A stretch of DNA of 64,000 nt from UBA668 sp041918155. GTDB lineage: Bacteria > Actinomycetota > Acidimicrobiia > Acidimicrobiales > Ilumatobacteraceae. The notes under the pieces were generated by a model that ran no database searches, was not told the DNA's origin, and was given only the letters and a program-made list of their open reading frames with translations. Of the stretch, positions 54,656 to 61,930 are shown piece by piece; positions within the stretch are counted from its first letter, which is position 1, and every line of letters starts with the position of its first letter. A program made the translations under genes and the position numbers. The DNA lies in the NCBI GenBank assembly GCA_041918155.1, contig JAYRWH010000004.1:62001-126000 (forward strand). The letters run 5' to 3'.

Positions 54656-55531
54656 GTGTTGAAGCTCGTCCTCCCCAAGGGCTCTCTGGAGAAAGCCACG
54701 CTCGAACTGTTCGAGGCCGCCGACCTCACCGTCGTGCGCTCGTCGTCGGTCGACTACAAGGCCTCCATTGCCGACCCGCGCATCGCCGAGGTCCGCATCC
54801 TGCGCCCCCAGGAGATCCCCACCTATGTGGCCGAGGGCCTGTTCGACATCGGCATCACCGGCCGCGACTGGGTGGAGGAGACGTCCAGTGATGTCGTCAG
54901 CCTCGGTGAGCTGAAGTACTCCAAGGCCACCTCGCTGCCGATCAAGGTGATCGTCGCCGTCGCCGGTGATTCGCCGGCCCAGCGCATCGAGGACCTGCCG
55001 CACGACCTGCGCGTCAGCACCGAGTACCCCGAGCTGACGAAGCGCTTCTTCGCCGCCAAGGGCATCCGCGCCGACATTCGCCTCAGCTACGGCGCAAGCG
55101 AGGCAAAGATCCCCGACATCGCCGACTGCATCGTCGACATCACCGAGACCGGCCGCGCATTGCGCGCCGCGGGTTTGCGCATACTCGACGAGATCCTGGT
55201 CAGCTACACCGAGGTGATCGCGAACAAGACCGCCTATGCCGATCCGGCCAAGCGCCATGCGATGGGCCAATTGATGACCCTGCTGAACGGCACGCTCGAT
55301 GCGCGCGGCCGGGTGCTGGTGAAGATGAACGTCGGCGCCGACGAGATCAGCGCGGTGCTCGCCCTGCTGCCGTCGATGAAGTCGCCGACGGTGAACCCCC
55401 TGGCCGGCGACGGTGGCTACGCGGTCGAGACGGTCGTCTCCAAGACGGAGATCAACACACTGATTCCTGCCCTGAAGGACGCCGGCGCCACCGCCATCCT
55501 CGAACTCCCGATCTCGAAGATCATCCCGTGA
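54656..55531 (+). CDS. hisG: ATP phosphoribosyltransferase (long form)
   Basis: Catalyses the first step of histidine synthesis from ATP and PRPP. The 291-residue protein is the long form with a C-terminal regulatory ACT-like domain (residues about 215-291). Motifs are LPKGSLE, FDIGITGRDWVEE and IADCIVDITETGRALRAAGL. No hisE is adjacent. The cold-shock-like gene overlaps its stop codon as GTGA. Confidence 0.95.
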   Translation: MLKLVLPKGSLEKATLELFEAADLTVVRSSSVDYKASIADPRIAEVRILRPQEIPTYVAEGLFDIGITGRDWVEETSSDVVSLGELKYSKATSLPIKVIVAVAGDSPAQRIEDLPHDLRVSTEYPELTKRFFAAKGIRADIRLSYGASEAKIPDIADCIVDITETGRALRAAGLRILDEILVSYTEVIANKTAYADPAKRHAMGQLMTLLNGTLDARGRVLVKMNVGADEISAVLALLPSMKSPTVNPLAGDGGYAVETVVSKTEINTLIPALKDAGATAILELPISKIIP

Positions 55532-55731
55532 GCACGTCATTCGGCAGGATCGTGTCCTTCGACGAAGAAATGGGCTTGGGCGAACTCGTCGCCGACGACG
55601 GCACACGCCTGCAGTTCCACTGTGTCGAGCTGGTTGACAGCAACCGCACGATCGCGGTGGGCACGTCGGTGACGTTCACGGTGTCGGCCAAACTCGGGCG
55701 CTACGAAGCGTCGGGTGTGCGCCGGGCATGA
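55528..55731 (+). CDS. small cold-shock-domain-like protein
   Basis: A 67-residue all-beta protein. It starts like a cold-shock domain (FGRIVSFDEEMGLGELVADDG) and contains LQFHCVEL at the RNP2-like position, but the aromatic RNP1 motif (KGFGFI) is replaced by MGLGELV. Nucleic acid binding is therefore uncertain. GTG at 55528 overlaps the hisG stop, and the next gene overlaps its own stop, so three genes are coupled. Confidence 0.7.
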   Translation: MSTSFGRIVSFDEEMGLGELVADDGTRLQFHCVELVDSNRTIAVGTSVTFTVSAKLGRYEASGVRRA

Positions 55732-56030
55732 ACGAACGCGACCGGCTGATCACCGAGGTGATCCGGTCGCTGCGCGAGGGCGAGGTGGTGACGTATGGCG
55801 ACATTGCCGCCGACGCCGGATACCCGCGCCTCAGCCGCCTCGTGGGCCGCATCCTGGCCATCACTGAGGAGGATCTGCCGTGGTGGCGGGTCGTCAACTC
55901 GGCGGGTCGGTTGGTGCCCGGCAACGAACGCGAACAGGCCCGTTTGCTGCGCGCCGAGGGCGTCACCGTCATGGATGGCAGGGTGAAAGCTGCCCGCCAC
56001 GGCCGCTTCCGCCGTGTCAGCACTTTTTGA
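55728..56030 (+). CDS. alkyltransferase-like protein (MGMT DNA-binding domain)
   Basis: A 100-residue protein matching the C-terminal domain of O6-alkylguanine transferases (VVTYGDIAADAGYPRLSRLVGRIL). The active-site PCHRV is PWWRV, so the alkyl-acceptor cysteine is replaced by Trp. This is the hallmark of ATL proteins, which recognise O6-alkylguanine and pass it to excision repair. Its end overlaps the convergent exported-protein gene by 14 bases. Confidence 0.88.
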   Translation: MNERDRLITEVIRSLREGEVVTYGDIAADAGYPRLSRLVGRILAITEEDLPWWRVVNSAGRLVPGNEREQARLLRAEGVTVMDGRVKAARHGRFRRVSTF

Positions 56031-56970
56031 TCGCGAGCGTCTGCGCGAACGTGCGCGAACGGTAGTAGGTGTCGTTGGCGGTGGCTACGACCTTCAGCGT
56101 GATCGAGGTCTGTGGCGCCTGGGCCGGCTGCTGCCAGAACGAGGTGCCACCCACCCAGGTGTCGGTACCGGCTTGCTGATTGAGGATGGCTGTACCGCTC
56201 GCGGTCCCGGCCCCGCCGCCGGCGGGTGCGGTGGGGTAGCTCCACTGCACGACGACGGACTTGACGCCCGACGCGTGGGTGACCTCTATCGAGAACTGGG
56301 TGGTCGTCGAGCCACCACACAGCCGCGAGGGGGTCACGAGGCTGGGGGTGGCGGTGAGCGAGCCGATCGCGGGCCCGCGGAAGGCGACCGTCGTGGTGGA
56401 GGCGCCCGGCGGCGCGGCGGTCGCCGGCGCCGCCGTGATGGCCGACGTGGTCTCGGGCGTCGTGGTTGCGGGCACCGTGCTCGTGAACACCGTGAGCGGG
56501 TCGATGGCGATGTCGCCGATCACGCCCGGCGCGTAGGTGGCGGCCTCGCCCCAGGTCCGTACCACGTGGTGGCCGTAGGGCCCAGCCGTAGAGGCGACGT
56601 ACCCCGTCACGTGATCGACGGCCGAGCCATCGACCAGCAGCCCGTACTCGTCGGACGTCAGTCCGGTGATCGCATAGCTCCCGTCGGCCGCAGAGACGAC
56701 GGCCAGCGAGGAGATGGGGGCACCGGTTTCATCGGTGGGGGTCACGGTCACCCCTCCCAACGGGTAGTCGGTGTAGCCGTCGACGACGGTTCCGTGGAAG
56801 CCATCGGGCGTGTGATCATCGCCGTCGAACACCCCTGCCCAGCCGAGCCCGGCGACCGTGACCAGGCCGACCATGCCGATCGCAATCCAGCTGAGTACGG
56901 CGGCGCTGAGGGTGCCCGGATCGCGACTCGACCTCGGAGCGTCTGTGCCATCCCTGACCGGTGGACGCAT
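56017..56970 (-). CDS. membrane-anchored exported protein, shorter paralogue
   Basis: A 317-residue protein with a short cytoplasmic N-terminus, one membrane helix (about residues 22-44, then WAGVFDGDD), a carboxypeptidase-regulatory-like beta domain (GTVVDGYTDYPLGGVTVTP, VSAADGSYAITGL), a Thr/Pro linker and a C-terminal Ig-like domain with two cysteines. ATG at 56970 has AAAGGGGTGG upstream. It is a paralogue of the next gene upstream (same WAGVF-x-GDD, VSAADGSY and APGVIGDIA blocks). Function unknown. Confidence 0.75.
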   Translation of the reverse strand: MRPPVRDGTDAPRSSRDPGTLSAAVLSWIAIGMVGLVTVAGLGWAGVFDGDDHTPDGFHGTVVDGYTDYPLGGVTVTPTDETGAPISSLAVVSAADGSYAITGLTSDEYGLLVDGSAVDHVTGYVASTAGPYGHHVVRTWGEAATYAPGVIGDIAIDPLTVFTSTVPATTTPETTSAITAAPATAAPPGASTTTVAFRGPAIGSLTATPSLVTPSRLCGGSTTTQFSIEVTHASGVKSVVVQWSYPTAPAGGGAGTASGTAILNQQAGTDTWVGGTSFWQQPAQAPQTSITLKVVATANDTYYRSRTFAQTLAIKKC

Positions 56971-57037
56971 GACCCACCCCTTTCGGTTGACACGTTCAGG
57001 GTAATCCCGCCGACCACTGCGGTGAGGTAAGGGTCGG

Positions 57038-58270
57038 TCAGCTGCACCTCTTGAGGGTGATCGCGTTCGGGAACGCAAGAGTGGCGACGAGGCCCTCGGT
57101 GTCGGTCGCGGTGAATTCGAGCGAGATCGATGCCGGCGTTGTCGGGTCGTCGAAGGTGCCGAGCGTCACCTTCCATGTGTCCGAGGTGCCCACGCGGTAC
57201 AGCGTCCTCGTGCCGAAGCGGCTCCGGTAGCTCCACTTCACCTTGACCGATGCCACGCCGGATGCGTCAGTGACGTCGATGGTGACCACGGACGTGATCG
57301 TGGAGCACTCGTTGGCGACCGGCTTGGAGTAGACGACGTCTGGTGTGGCGGCGAACGCACCGATCGTCGGCGGTGTGTTCGGCCCGCCGGGCGGCAAGGT
57401 GGTGCCAGGCAGGGTGGTGCCGGGCAGGGTGGTGCCGGGCAGGGTGCTGCCCGTGGGCGCAGTGGGCACCGTGGTGGTGCTGGCAGGCGCGGCCCCGGTG
57501 GAGTCGAGCGCGATATCGCCGATTACGCCCGGGGCGGCGGTGGCGCCGTCGACCCACGTGGGCTCGACGAGGTAACCGAGCGGGCCGACAATGCCGCCGA
57601 TGAAGCCCTGCTCGTAGCCGGCTGCCGTGCCGTCCGCCCACACGCCGTACTCGCTGTTGATGAGCCCAGAGATCTCGTAGCTGCCGTCGGCCGCGCTGAC
57701 CACTGTGTACGCCGTCTGCGGGGCACCGGTGTTGTCGGTGGGGGACAGGCTGACGCCGGCGATCGGCACGCCGGTGGTTCCGTCGACCACCTTCCCGCTG
57801 AAGGACTGGATCGAATCGCCGCCGCTCAGTGTGCAGCCGACGGCGGGCAGGGCGCCCCAGACGGGCGAGGCGTTGTCCCCCGCGAGAGCTGAGGCGAGGA
57901 GCCACGCGGTGACGGTCGGGTCGTCGGGGTTCTGGATCGCGACCCAGGCGTTGCCCTGCGCTCGACCGACCACCACGACGGAGTCGCCGGCGCTCAGCCG
58001 GCCGACCACCTCGCCCGCCGGGCACGAATGCAGGTCGATGTCGCCGGCCGCCGCAGCGGGCCACTCGCTGAGCGGCGCGGTGGTGGTGGACTCAGCGGAC
58101 ACGGGCACGGTGGTGGCAACGGTGCTGGCGTCGTCGCCGCCGAACACCCCCGCCCAGCCGAGACCGGCCACGACCGTCGTGGCCGCGAGCGCGGCCGCAA
58201 TCCACGGGAGCGCCTTGCCATTCGACCGCGCGGGCTGGCCACGGGGAACATTGCGGTACTGGGTGCTCAT
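57038..58270 (-). CDS. membrane-anchored exported protein, longer paralogue with SH3-like domain
   Basis: A 410-residue protein with one membrane helix (about 22-42), an SH3b-like segment (CPAGEVVGRLSAGDSVVVVG, WVAIQN, TAWLLASAL), a carboxypeptidase-regulatory-like domain (GKVVDGTTGVPIAGVSLSP, VSAADGSYEISGL), four tandem LPGTT repeats and a C-terminal Ig-like domain ending in Cys-Ser. ATG at 58270 overlaps the DUF1844-like gene's stop. Bacterial SH3 domains often bind the cell wall. Function unknown. Confidence 0.75.
   Translation of the reverse strand: MSTQYRNVPRGQPARSNGKALPWIAAALAATTVVAGLGWAGVFGGDDASTVATTVPVSAESTTTAPLSEWPAAAAGDIDLHSCPAGEVVGRLSAGDSVVVVGRAQGNAWVAIQNPDDPTVTAWLLASALAGDNASPVWGALPAVGCTLSGGDSIQSFSGKVVDGTTGVPIAGVSLSPTDNTGAPQTAYTVVSAADGSYEISGLINSEYGVWADGTAAGYEQGFIGGIVGPLGYLVEPTWVDGATAAPGVIGDIALDSTGAAPASTTTVPTAPTGSTLPGTTLPGTTLPGTTLPPGGPNTPPTIGAFAATPDVVYSKPVANECSTITSVVTIDVTDASGVASVKVKWSYRSRFGTRTLYRVGTSDTWKVTLGTFDDPTTPASISLEFTATDTEGLVATLAFPNAITLKRCS
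57403..57462 (-). repeat. tandem 15-base repeats encoding LPGTT
   Basis: Four near-identical 15-base units inside the longer exported-protein gene encode consecutive Leu-Pro-Gly-Thr-Thr. They lie in a linker, not at the C-terminus, so they are not sortase signals. The repeat number may vary between strains. Confidence 0.7.
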
Positions 58271-58614
58271 GGTCCGGTGGCTCCCTTGATCTGCACGAAG
58301 GCGAGGCGGATGTTCGACAGCGCCTGCTGCAGGGTTTCACTCTCGGGCCCGAGGCGCGGACCGAGGCCCTCGACCAGGCAGCCCACGGCATCGATCGCCA
58401 GCGCGGCCTCGACCAGCGACGGCGGTTGTGCGCTGAGGTGGATGGCGGCGAGCTCATAGAGCCCCATCACATGGTTGGAGACCACGACCTCGGCGGGAAT
58501 ACCGGCCAGCCGGTCGCGAGCGTCACGCATCGCGACTTCGGCCTCCTCCACCAATGACTCGTCGAAATCGGGCTCGTCGAACTCGGGGACGTGGGGAGTG
58601 TCATCGCCAGGCAC
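58267..58614 (-). CDS. DUF1844-like protein
   Basis: A 115-residue helical protein with an acidic N-terminus (residues 1-30) and a conserved-looking helical core (MGLYELAAIHLSAQPP, AALAIDAVGCLVEGLG). DUF1844 proteins commonly neighbour infC in actinobacteria, and the sequence pattern agrees, but the match is from memory. GTG at 58614 has TAGGGT 7 bases upstream. It heads the operon of the two exported proteins and is divergent from infC. Confidence 0.6.
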   Translation of the reverse strand: MPGDDTPHVPEFDEPDFDESLVEEAEVAMRDARDRLAGIPAEVVVSNHVMGLYELAAIHLSAQPPSLVEAALAIDAVGCLVEGLGPRLGPESETLQQALSNIRLAFVQIKGATGP

Positions 58615-58621
58615 GTTTGGT

Positions 58622-58627
58622 ACCCTA
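58622..58627 (-). promoter_or_regulatory. -10 element for the DUF1844-like gene (leaderless)
   Basis: TAGGGT on the minus strand is 7 bases before GTG 58614. Confidence 0.5.
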
Positions 58628-58777
58628 CCTGGCTGACAACTGAGGCGAAGTGGGGCGACGCGAGTTGCGGACGTCCCCGCCCGGCCAGCGTCGAAACTGC
58701 GTCCGGGTCACATCATTGCGTAGCATGCCGCCTGGTGCGGTGTGCCCCGCTGTGTTCGGTGGCTTCGCATCGCCGAT

Positions 58778-58823
58778 ACAGGAGGGCATACACCCATTGC
58801 ACAGGAGTGAGCAGCCATAGCAC
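58778..58823 (+). promoter_or_regulatory. duplicated translation-initiation region of infC
   Basis: Two copies of ACAGGAG, 7-9 variable bases, then CCAT[T/A]GCAC lie head to tail. The upstream copy has AGGAGGG (58780-58786), 9 bases, then ATT (58796), opening a four-codon frame (ATT GCA CAG GAG) that stops at TGA 58808. The downstream copy has AGGAG (58803-58807), 9 bases, then ATA (58817), the infC start. The mini-ORF covers the infC Shine-Dalgarno. Confidence 0.6.
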
Positions 58824-59494
58824 CGCCGCAGACACCGGAGCACCGGTACAACGAACGCATCCGCGCCCGTGAGGTTCGCCTCATCGGCCCCGACGGCAAC
58901 CAGTTGGGGATCAAGCAACTTCCGGAAGCGCTCACCCTGGCCCGCCAGGTCGACCTCGATCTCGTCGAGGTTGCCCCGATGGCGAATCCGCCGGTGTGCC
59001 GGATCATGGACTACGGCAAGTTCCGCTACGAGGAAAGCCAGAAGGCCAAGGAGTCACGCAAGAAGACCGTCCACGTGTCGATCAAGGAAGTGAAGTTCCG
59101 TCCCAAGATCGGCAAGGGCGACTTCGACACCAAGGTGCGCCACATGCACGACTTCCTGGCGGATGGTCACAAGGTCAAGGTGACCCTCCAATTCCGTGGC
59201 CGCGAGATGGCCCACCCGGAACTCGGCTCGAAGATTCTCGACGCAGTGCTCGAACAACTCGGCACCTCCGCCAAGGTGGAGACGCAGGCCCGGCTCGAAG
59301 GTCGCAACATGACCATGGTGCTCGCACCGGAGAAGAAGGCCGTGCCGAAGAAGTCCGAGCCGAAGGAACACAAGGCCCCAGCGGCAGGTCAATCCGAAAC
59401 CGACATGTTCGGTGCCGACCAGGCAATCACCCTCGCCGACGTCCCGATCGACGCCGACGAGCCCGCCCCAGATCCCGCCCCAGATCCCGCCTGA
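58817..59494 (+). CDS. infC: translation initiation factor IF-3 (ATA start)
   Basis: Binds the 30S subunit and rejects non-canonical start codons. The 225-residue protein has the N-domain (RYNERIRAREVRLIGPDG, PPVCRIMDYGKF) and the C-domain (KVRHMHDFLADGHKVKVT, FRGREMAHPELG), then an acidic, repetitive tail (DPAPDPA). No ATG, GTG or TTG lies between the in-frame TGA at 58808 and the N-domain, but ATA at 58817 is 9 bases after AGGAG. Rare starts are typical of infC and allow autoregulation. TTG at 58904 would delete half the N-domain. Confidence 0.93.
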   Translation: MAPPQTPEHRYNERIRAREVRLIGPDGNQLGIKQLPEALTLARQVDLDLVEVAPMANPPVCRIMDYGKFRYEESQKAKESRKKTVHVSIKEVKFRPKIGKGDFDTKVRHMHDFLADGHKVKVTLQFRGREMAHPELGSKILDAVLEQLGTSAKVETQARLEGRNMTMVLAPEKKAVPKKSEPKEHKAPAAGQSETDMFGADQAITLADVPIDADEPAPDPAPDPA

Positions 59495-59549
59495 TACGGC
59501 GACAACGCGACAAACGGCGGTCCGACCGCCAGACCCACAGGAACCCACC

Positions 59550-59747
59550 ATGCCCAAGATGAAGACCAGTAAGACCGCCGCCAAGCGGTTCAAGAAGACC
59601 GGCACCGGCAAGCTGCGCCGCCTGCAGCAGAACCGTCAGCACCTGTTCGAAAAGAAGCCGAGCACCCGTACCCGCCGTCTCGACGGCGAGGTGGCTGTGC
59701 ACCCCGGCGATGCCAAGAAGATCAAGCGCCTGCTGGCCGAGCGCTGA
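59550..59747 (+). CDS. rpmI: ribosomal protein L35
   Basis: A 65-residue basic 50S protein (MPKMKTSKTAAKRFK at the N-terminus, KKIKRLL at the end). ATG at 59550 has AGGA upstream; the longer frame has no similarity. The order infC-rpmI-rplT is nearly universal, and IF3 or L20 feedback on this operon is common. Confidence 0.98.
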   Translation: MPKMKTSKTAAKRFKKTGTGKLRRLQQNRQHLFEKKPSTRTRRLDGEVAVHPGDAKKIKRLLAER

Positions 59748-59785
59748 TCACCGACTGACGAGAACGAAGAGAAGGAGACACCACC

Positions 59786-60145
59786 ATGGCTCGTGTGAAG
59801 CGCGCAGTCGGCTCGAAGAAGCATCGCAAGCAGGTGCTCGAGCGGGCAAAGGGTTACTACGGCAACAAGAGTCGTTCGGTCCGGGCGGCCAACGAACAGG
59901 TCATGAAGAGCGGGCAGTACGCGTTCCGTGACCGCCGCGCCAAGAAGGGCGAGTTCCGTCGCCTCTGGATCCAGCGGATCAACGCGGCGTGCCGCCTGCC
60001 GGAGAACGACATCAGCTACAGCCGGTTCATCGCCGGCCTCAACGCTGCCGGTATCGAGGTCGACCGCAAGGTGATGTCGGATCTGGCGATCACCGATCCG
60101 GCCGCATTCGCAGCACTCGTGCAGGCGGCCAAGGCGGCCCTCTGA
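59786..60145 (+). CDS. rplT: ribosomal protein L20
   Basis: A 119-residue 50S assembly protein. MARVKRAVGSKKHRKQVLERAKGYYG and QRINAACR are family signatures. AAGGAGA precedes the ATG. Its TGA is contained in the CTGA that probably starts the downstream methyltransferase gene. Confidence 0.98.
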   Translation: MARVKRAVGSKKHRKQVLERAKGYYGNKSRSVRAANEQVMKSGQYAFRDRRAKKGEFRRLWIQRINAACRLPENDISYSRFIAGLNAAGIEVDRKVMSDLAITDPAAFAALVQAAKAAL

Positions 60146-60894
60146 GCACCCCCCACACCGCTGGGCTCACCTTCTCCAGCCCGAAGGTTCAACGACTGCG
60201 GCGCCTCTTGGGGCGCCGCAGTGCGCGTTCCGAGGAAGGCGCGTTCGTGGTCGAGGGGCAGGGCCTCATCACCCAGGCCTGGGAGGCGGGCTGGGAGATC
60301 GAGGCCCAGTTCGTCGCCCCGGGCTTCGGCGCGGTCGTGCCCGACGGACTCGTGTTCGACCTCGCGCCGAACGTGATCGAGCGGGTCGCATCCACCGAGG
60401 CACCCCAGCCGGTGCTCGCGGTGGTGCACCAGCGCGCGTCGGTACTGCCTGCCGGCGCCACGTTCGTGGTGGTCGCCGATCGCATCGCCGATCCGGGCAA
60501 CGCCGGCACGATCATCCGCTCGGCCGAGGCCGCCGGTGCCGATGCCGTCGTGTTCACCCCTGGCTCGGTCGACCCGTTCAACCCCAAGGTCGTGCGGGCC
60601 ACGGCCGGCTCGCTGTTCCGGATGCCCGTGGTCGGGGCCGATCTGGCGCACGTGCGGGCCGCCGGCCTGCGCGCCCTGGCCACGTCCTCGCACCAGGGTT
60701 CGGCCTACACGGACACCGACCTCATCTCGCCGGTGGCGATCGTCGTGGGCAACGAGGCCCACGGGGTGCCCGACGATGCGCCCGTCGACGGCTGGGTGAC
60801 GATCCCGCACGCCGGCCCGGCGGAGAGCCTCAATGTGGCGATGGCGGCGACCGTGCTCGTATTTGAAGTCGCGCGCCAACGACGGCAGCGGTAG
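60142..60894 (+). CDS. SpoU-family RNA 2'-O-methyltransferase (CTG start)
   Basis: A 250-residue SPOUT methyltransferase of the TrmH/RlmB/TsnR type. The N-terminal RNA-binding domain starts SSPKVQRLRRLL and EGAFVVEG. The catalytic knot has VADRIADPGNAGTIIRSAEAAGADAV, GSLFRMPV, VVGNEAHGVP and ESLNVAMAATVLVFE. No ATG, GTG or TTG lies between the in-frame codons inside rplT and the domain, but CTG at 60142 overlaps the rplT stop as CTGA. A TTG start in the LRRLLG segment would remove the first helix. The target RNA is undetermined. Confidence 0.88.
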   Translation: MSTPHTAGLTFSSPKVQRLRRLLGRRSARSEEGAFVVEGQGLITQAWEAGWEIEAQFVAPGFGAVVPDGLVFDLAPNVIERVASTEAPQPVLAVVHQRASVLPAGATFVVVADRIADPGNAGTIIRSAEAAGADAVVFTPGSVDPFNPKVVRATAGSLFRMPVVGADLAHVRAAGLRALATSSHQGSAYTDTDLISPVAIVVGNEAHGVPDDAPVDGWVTIPHAGPAESLNVAMAATVLVFEVARQRRQR

Positions 60895-60922
60895 TTTCCC
60901 CAAGGTTGATCCTGGAAGAGGA

Positions 60923-61930
60923 ATGTCGATGATCGAGCAGATCCGTGCGGCCCGCGATGCCGCCGTCGCGCGCCTTGCCGCGGCCACGAGCAGCGAGGAG
61001 GTGCGCGCCGTCGAGCTGGAAGTGCTCGGCAAGAAGGGCACGCTCACCGACCTCAAGGCGGGGCTCGGCAAGCTCGCCACGATCGAGGAGAAGAAGGCGG
61101 CCGGCCAGGCCCTCAACGAGGCGACCACGGGAGTCGCGGCCGCGCTGGCTGCCCGCCTGCAGGAGTTCCGCCGCGCCGAGCGGGCGGTGCAGCTCGAGGT
61201 CGAGCGCCTCGACCTCACCGAGGTGCTGCGCAAGCCCGGCCGCGGCCATGCCCACGTCGTCACCCAGGCTTGGCAGCGGCTGGAGGACGTGTTCGTCGGC
61301 CTCGGCTTCCAGGTGGCCGAGGGCCCCGAGGTGGAGTCCGACTGGTACAACTTCGAGGCGCTCAACATGCCCGCTGCCCACCCGGCGCGCAGCATGCACG
61401 ACACGTTCTACGTCGATCACGGCGCCCCGGGCAGCACGGTGTTGCGGACCCACACCTCCCCGGTGCAGATTCGCGTGATGCAGTCCATCCCACCGCCGAT
61501 CTACATGGTCATGCCCGGCCGCGTCTTCCGCAACGAGACCACCGACGCAACCCATCTGGCCGTGTTTCACCAGATCGAGGGGCTGGTCATCGACCGTGGC
61601 ATCACCCTGGCCGACCTGGCGGGCACGATCGAGGCGTTCACCAAGGCGTTCTTCGGTGAGGGCTTCAGCAGTCGCCTGCGCCCCAGCTACTTCCCGTTCA
61701 CCGAGCCGTCGGCCGAGTTCGACATTCGTACTCCCAAGGGCGACTGGCTGGAGCTCGGCGGCTGCGGCATGGTGCACCCCAACGTGTTGCGCGCCGGCGG
61801 CATCGACCCCGAGGAGTTCAGCGGCTTCGCGTTCGGCTTCGGCATCGACCGCATGGCCAAGGAGCGCCACAGCATCAACGACGTCCGCGAGATGTACACG
61901 AACGACATTCGTTTCCTGGAGCAGTTCTGA
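60923..61930 (+). CDS. pheS: phenylalanyl-tRNA synthetase alpha subunit
   Basis: The catalytic subunit charging tRNA-Phe. The 335-residue protein has an N-terminal coiled coil (residues about 1-80) and class II motifs: EGPEVESDWYNFEALN, FRNETTDATH (motif 2), TEPSAEFD, GCGMVHPNVL and GFGIDRMAKERH (motif 3). ATG at 60923 has GAAGAGG upstream. Its TGA overlaps the pheT start as TGATG. Confidence 0.97.
   Translation: MSMIEQIRAARDAAVARLAAATSSEEVRAVELEVLGKKGTLTDLKAGLGKLATIEEKKAAGQALNEATTGVAAALAARLQEFRRAERAVQLEVERLDLTEVLRKPGRGHAHVVTQAWQRLEDVFVGLGFQVAEGPEVESDWYNFEALNMPAAHPARSMHDTFYVDHGAPGSTVLRTHTSPVQIRVMQSIPPPIYMVMPGRVFRNETTDATHLAVFHQIEGLVIDRGITLADLAGTIEAFTKAFFGEGFSSRLRPSYFPFTEPSAEFDIRTPKGDWLELGGCGMVHPNVLRAGGIDPEEFSGFAFGFGIDRMAKERHSINDVREMYTNDIRFLEQF

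Noticed and set aside
57403..57462. CRISPR-like or sortase-signal interpretation of the tandem repeats
   Set aside because: The units are contiguous 15-mers in a coding frame without spacers, and LPGTT lies in an internal linker rather than before a C-terminal membrane helix.
58904..59494. infC starting at TTG 58904
   Set aside because: It would delete the conserved RYNERIRAREVRLIGPDG part of the N-domain; ATA at 58817 with AGGAG fits better.
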